From Reticulitermes speratus (Eukaryota > Arthropoda > Insecta > Blattodea > Rhinotermitidae), in NCBI GenBank assembly GCA_021186555.1, contig JAJKFL010000014.1, forward strand, positions 31,574,033-31,638,032: DNA of 64,000 nucleotides, written 5' to 3'. The position numbers and the translations under genes are program-made. This document shows, one piece after another, positions 59,560 to 64,000 of the stretch (positions are counted from its first letter, which is position 1; each line of letters begins with the position of its first letter). The notes beneath the pieces were generated by a model. The model made no database searches. It saw nothing but the letters and a program-made list of their open reading frames with translations, and was not told where the DNA came from.

Positions 59560-61300
59560 ATGTAGTCATTGTTCGCATCAGTTAATAAATATAACTTGAT
59601 ATTGTACTTATTATTATAGTATCTGGGGAGATTGGATTTTGTATTTGTTTATTCCACCAGATGTGGTCGTCGAGTAGGTCAGAATATGAGTACGGACAAT
59701 AGGAAGTCTAGCCACAGTCCACAGGCAGGATAAAAACCATGTAGAATATATGTAGTGTTTGTAGCCGACTTTCTTTCTGTCGCTTATTAAAAATTTAAAG
59801 CAGCGAAATTGCTGATGGCAAGCACGACGTGGTATAACCAACCGCAATAAATTAACGGAAATAGGCCACAGCGGTGGAAAGTATATCAGTGGAAAAAAGG
59901 AAAATGTTGTTCTGAAAAACCTCTGTAAGTTTCCTTAAGTCCATGTGAATGACTGGATAGCATGGGAAAAAGGTAGTCGCGGTTCCAATGACGGGGAAAC
60001 AATTCCTAGTGTTTGACCTTCTGAAGCCACTGATTACTTTATATAGGACGAAATTTAACATTTAGAGATCCTACGTTCTACCCAAATAGTGTATTTATGT
60101 CTTTCGTGTAGATGGAGACAAGGACGATTTTTTTCGTGTTCAGTAACAACCGAGTGGTTCTTATAACGGATATGGAGTGTCTGCACGTTGCTTACTTCCA
60201 AGTGTCATTTGGCTGTCTGACTTTCTTGTTGTTTATGTACTTTTAGCGCTTAATTTTTCCTTAGTCCAGTTGCACAGAATCTCTGTTCTGAAGGAATACG
60301 CACGTGTATTTGCAACATCTATGATTGTGACCTAAAAAAGTTTTGATATCCGTGCACTTGTAATGAATTGTTAACTGCCAGTTCGTCACAGGACTAGCCG
60401 TATAATTTGTGTGTAAGTTCAAGTTGATTTTATGCACAACGTAATCGTATTAGGGTAATTAAATTAACGTGATTTACTGCAGAAATTATTTCTCTCACTT
60501 CGCAGTTTGAAACTTGCGTTCGGTCAATTATATCACTGTTAATTAAAGCTTATAAGTAAATAATTTTATCCATAATCGGCTGCAGTCATTTTTTTTAACT
60601 TGCAATAAATGCCAGTGTTTTTAGTAGAAGGTTCTGTATGTATTGCCACTCAAATATTTTATCTTCTTGAAATTTCGCCTGTATAAGCCTTTATATTAAA
60701 TTCCAGCCATAGTTCTTTACTTTAAGGTCATTTAAACGACCTTACTCATTTATGTACAATTAGCAGACGTAATCCACAACATATCAAGATGTCGGCCTCA
60801 TTGGAAAGACTTTCTGGTTCAGAGAAATTCTATCACTAGTCAACATATCGAGATATTATCCTGTTGATCCACGTTGAAGTGAGGTGGCATGATGCTGTTA
60901 GGAATTTAAACCTGATTGGTTTTTTTGAGAAATCTCCTTCCGTCCAGTTGGTTTGTGGTTCAAGTTTATCCTTCACGTTCGTGAAATCTTGCTCCTCCAT
61001 ATAGCAACATCGTCCACTCTTATGTCGTAAGAAGCATTTATTCCATAAAGATTATTTTGTTTGTCATTTGAATAAAACGCCTTGAACTGTTTCATTTTAT
61101 TACTGCTGTGTATTAATGTAGTTGCTAATTTCCGTAACACTGTAACATTCTAGTTTAAAAACTCAAGTCATTAAATAAATATTAGATTATTTTACTTCAA
61201 ATTAATTCATTCAAATAACAACTAGATTTTGGACTTTCGCTAGTGTTTACTGTGAGGAAAGAACTGAATCTTTAATTATAATTCAGGATAATTAGGATAT
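59560..61300. other. Stretch without recognisable features
   Basis: AT-rich; nothing recognised. Confidence 0.4.
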
Positions 61301-61304
61301 GTAC

Positions 61305-61640
61305 CCAAAAGCGACTATAAAGTTCGTCGCGTCTGTCCTTCCTTCTGTCCGCCAGAATGGAAAAGAGCGAGTCCCGATGGGCGGATTTTCTTGAAATATC
61401 ATATTCAGGATTTTTACTAACATTTGTCCACATATTTCAATTTGGTTAGACTTTAACAAAAATAATATATACTTTACGTGAGAGGTAAGTACTTTTAGAA
61501 ACCTTCACCAAGATTGGTCTTCAAAATTGAAATAGCATTCTCTGTGATTTACGTGCTAAGACCGAAGAAAATTTTTTTTCGTAATAGGCCAGACTGTGTC
61601 CTCTGTGCGGTAGAAGTTAAGGTTGAAGGAACGGTGGAGC
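61305..61640 (+). repeat. Distant relative of repeat family J
   Basis: AAAGCGACTATAAAGTTCGT, then GTCTGTCCTTCCTTCTGTCC and GGCCAGACTGTGTCC, in the same order as family J (AAAGCGACTATTACCTTCGT, GTCTGTC, GCCAGACAGGCC). Confidence 0.5.
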
Positions 61641-62007
61641 ATCGAGCGTCCATCATCCAGCATGAATAAGTGTAAATGTGGGGGTATCAACGTTTGAGTT
61701 ATCATTCGTAGCTTCCTCCGCTTACGACATCTCGATGATGATCGATTTCAAATTTATTGCCAAGGTATGAAGACATATTACAGTGTGCGTTAACATTCTC
61801 GGGGTTTTTCTGGGAATTAATCATGATGTTAAAGGGATAACAGATCTAAGGTACCAGAAGTGTTACTCTGCCTGGATATTTGTAATTTGTTTTCGTTTCT
61901 GAAATATTAAACAGGTCGGTCCTAATGCTTCTCAGTTCTCACATGCTAAAGTAAAACATGTGTATTACATGGACATTATATATTTTAATTAATTTCGTCA
62001 CCTTTAT

Positions 62008-62175
62008 AAAATGTGTGTAGCACTCCTGCTTCATATTCAGGAGGTCCGGGGTTCAAATTTACGATCAGTGAACATCTTCATTTAACTGAGACTTTTCTAG
62101 GCTTCTCCAGACAAATGCCGAGATAGCACATCTAATTAGTCATTCTTCTTTCCTTCCATGTCCTTTCAGTCTGTT
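62008..62175 (+). mobile_element. SINE-like tRNA-derived fragment, family D copy 2
   Basis: GTGTGTAGCACTCCTGCTTC, B box CCGGGGTTCAAATTTACG, and body TCCAGACAAATGCCGAGATA. Confidence 0.65.
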
Positions 62176-62179
62176 GTGT

Positions 62180-62960
62180 GATTATTTGATGCTATAGGGT
62201 TTTAGCTACAGACGTTGCCATTCAATAACCATAATTAAGTAAAGGTTCCATCGGATAATTCGACAGAGCTTGTCTGTCCATCTTGTTTATCAAACTGCTG
62301 AAGTTTTTGTCGAGTACGGAGGACGTTAGGTAGGGCATTTTAATCCTTTTCATTCAGAATTTTATTAAGCAAAAGAAACTTTTTCGTCTTGACGTGATCT
62401 CAACATAATTTAGGTATTTCTTCAATCAAAAGTCAAAAAATATAAATTAAAAAAGGATCCAGCAAAAATGTTATGTTGACAGAGTCTGGGTTCTCTTGGT
62501 TTACGAAGCGTTTTGAATGTGCAGGCTACAAATAAAGTGTAATATATATTTATATGTAAGTATATACGTGTATAATATAAGTAAAGTATAAAGCCTCTCA
62601 CGTTGCAAATTTTCTGAAGTATACGAAGCACAAAATGGAGGTTGAAAGAAAATAACTTCCATATAGAGTTTTTTCGTGCGTGTGCGATTGCGTGTGTATG
62701 TGTGTGTCTGTAGAGTTACATAGCATCTATGGCTGCCTGTATTAAATTAATATACAAGACATAACTCAACACGGAGTAATTTATCGCTTACTAACATTTG
62801 TATATGTACCGCCAAAAATGCATATAAATGCCACGTTCTATAACATTGTGACGCTCCCAGCAAGAATTTTAAAATCCTTCAACTTTAGTGTTAAATGTAC
62901 CTTGTAAAGTATTTTAAGTGTTTTCTAGAATACGTAGTGATTCAGACGATTTCATGGAAA
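62180..62960. other. Stretch without recognisable features
   Basis: AT-rich with a short GT-rich run at about 62676-62708. Confidence 0.4.
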
Positions 62961-62962
62961 GC

Positions 62963-63050
62963 CGTGCAGGGCCGGCCTTAGGGGCGATAGTCAAACGGCC
63001 GCACAGGGCGCCGAAATTTGGAGGGCGTAGGAGACGAAGTGAAAGAAACG
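62963..63050 (-). repeat. Possible DNA-transposon end fragment
   Basis: GCAGGGCCGGCCTTAGGGGC followed by GCCGCACAGGGCGCCGAAAT resembles a GC-rich transposon end that I recognise as recurring in animal genomes. No partner end is visible. Confidence 0.4.
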
Positions 63051-63854
63051 GTTTTTTAGTTCCGAATTTTTCTCTGCGACTAATTAATATATTTGACAAG
63101 CGACCTATTTCCCCCGCTGTTTTATTTCTATTTACACGCGTGTAAGCGCCGTTTGGATATGCGCTTATCTTTTGCGTAGTGACATTTGCAGTGCATGGTG
63201 ACTAGGAGATGAATCGGAAGGGTGATGAGGTCACAGTAGGAAAGAATGCAACAGAGCGCTAGAGCTGAGCGAAAGAGAAGAGCTGGAAGCGGGAGGGCGG
63301 TGAATGAAAAGTAGTTGTTTTGATTCTGCCAACTGACATATGTGTCAGTAAGAAAATATTTTAAAGTTAACACGGATTTAGAAGTGCCTATAAGCGTTAT
63401 TTTATTATTTATTACACCTTGACTCCTGTTTCAACATTCCTAAACTTGCGTAATTAGACGAAATGCATCATGCTTTCGACACACGAGGAACTTGTCTCAT
63501 ATCCTGGAACTTTTATCCAAAATGTTCACTCATCGGACAATGGAATTCTTATGCCTTTTTGGCACAATCTAATTTCTCCGTAAGTGCATTTCTTATCCCT
63601 TATTGTACTCTTATCCATTGCTGATGGCGTCATTTGTTGACTGGTACTAGGAACACGTTATAGCTGCACTCAGCATGCATTGATTTTATAGGCTGCTTGC
63701 ATAACCCGTTTAAAATTGCCCAGTTGGCATACGCTCGCGAAATGTAATTTCATTAAGCACTTGATAATGGGGAATACCAGGGCTGATTGAGACATGCTGA
63801 GGGTTAGTTGTGTGAATTTCCTTGCTCACAAGAGTGGGTCATTTGTCATTCCCT

Positions 63855-63945
63855 AGCTTCACAATAACAAACAATATTTGGTGACAGGAATAACACAAGT
63901 TCTGTGTGATTTGCATCACCAAATATTGTTTGTGTGATCGAAGCT
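63855..63945. repeat. Short foldback element at the window edge
   Basis: CAAACAATATTTGGTGA (63868-63884) and TCACCAAATATTGTTTG (63916-63932) are perfect inverses. AGCTTC/GAAGCT extend the arms to 30 bases with a mismatched patch between. Confidence 0.7.
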
Positions 63946-64000
63946 GTTGTCATTTGTTCACGCTTCTACGGACGTTGTCCTCCCTTCCTTGTATCATGGA

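Larger units (their letters stand above)
42167..64000 (+). other. RYa-R: RYa-R intron 3 (incomplete)
   Basis: Donor GTTTGT at 42167. No acceptor with matching coding sequence is visible before the window ends, so this intron is at least about 21.8 kb if the gene continues. Repeats are listed separately. 42650-44250, 45060-46360, 51600-53095, 54910-56095, 58200-59465, 59560-61300 and 62180-62960 are AT-rich and show nothing recognisable. Confidence 0.75.

Noticed and set aside
1-64000. Retrovirus, LTR element or Polinton copies
   Set aside because: I saw no paired LTRs, capsid, envelope, integrase or protease-like patterns; the only retroelement pieces recognised are Penelope-like or unclassified.

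Overview
The window is eukaryotic, almost entirely non-coding and repeat-rich. It carries part of one host gene on the + strand. Three exons spread over about 40 kb encode the N-terminal half of a rhodopsin-class neuropeptide GPCR whose residues match the insect RYamide receptor (RYa-R, the neuropeptide Y-like receptor CG5811 lineage of Drosophila). An arthropod receptor, introns of about 20 kb, tRNA-derived SINEs, mariner-type transposons and Penelope-like fragments together suggest a large insect genome. Several repeats resemble families I associate with cockroaches and termites (Blattodea); that placement is inference from memory.

Layout. 1-1626: upstream or 5' UTR region with no recognisable gene. 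1627-1981: exon 1 (N-terminus to start of TM3), carrying one surplus base that breaks the frame at about 1894. 1982-22231: intron 1, holding inverted repeats, SINEs, 21-bp and 54-bp minisatellites, an internally deleted mariner element and a foldback element. 22232-22494: exon 2 (TM3-TM4, DRY motif, extracellular loop 2). 22495-42018: intron 2, holding SINEs, three degenerate tandem arrays or related repeats (one with regularly spaced CACGTG E-boxes), a hAT-type miniature element, a Penelope-like fragment carrying a nested mariner insertion, and a pogo-like miniature element. 42019-42166: exon 3 (TM5 and start of intracellular loop 3). 42167-64000: intron 3 or beyond, with more SINEs, miniature transposons, a second Penelope-like fragment and a 1.3-kb, 32-bp minisatellite. 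TM6, TM7 and the C-terminal tail are not in the window; I looked for the conserved TM6 motif and did not see it.

The most informative observations are: (1) the single-base frame break in exon 1 of an otherwise perfectly conserved receptor; (2) a nested insertion, mariner inside a Penelope-like fragment, where the second fragment near 54 kb serves as an empty-site control; (3) a dozen scattered short repeats sharing a hammerhead-ribozyme-like core (CTGANGA...GAAAC); (4) two internally deleted mariner elements that keep opposite ends of a transposase; and (5) a 74-bp array of E-boxes in intron 2. I found no intact transposon, no reverse transcriptase domain, no recognisable retrovirus or LTR copy, no CRISPR array and no true RNA gene. 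Most long open frames in the window come from minisatellites or repeats.
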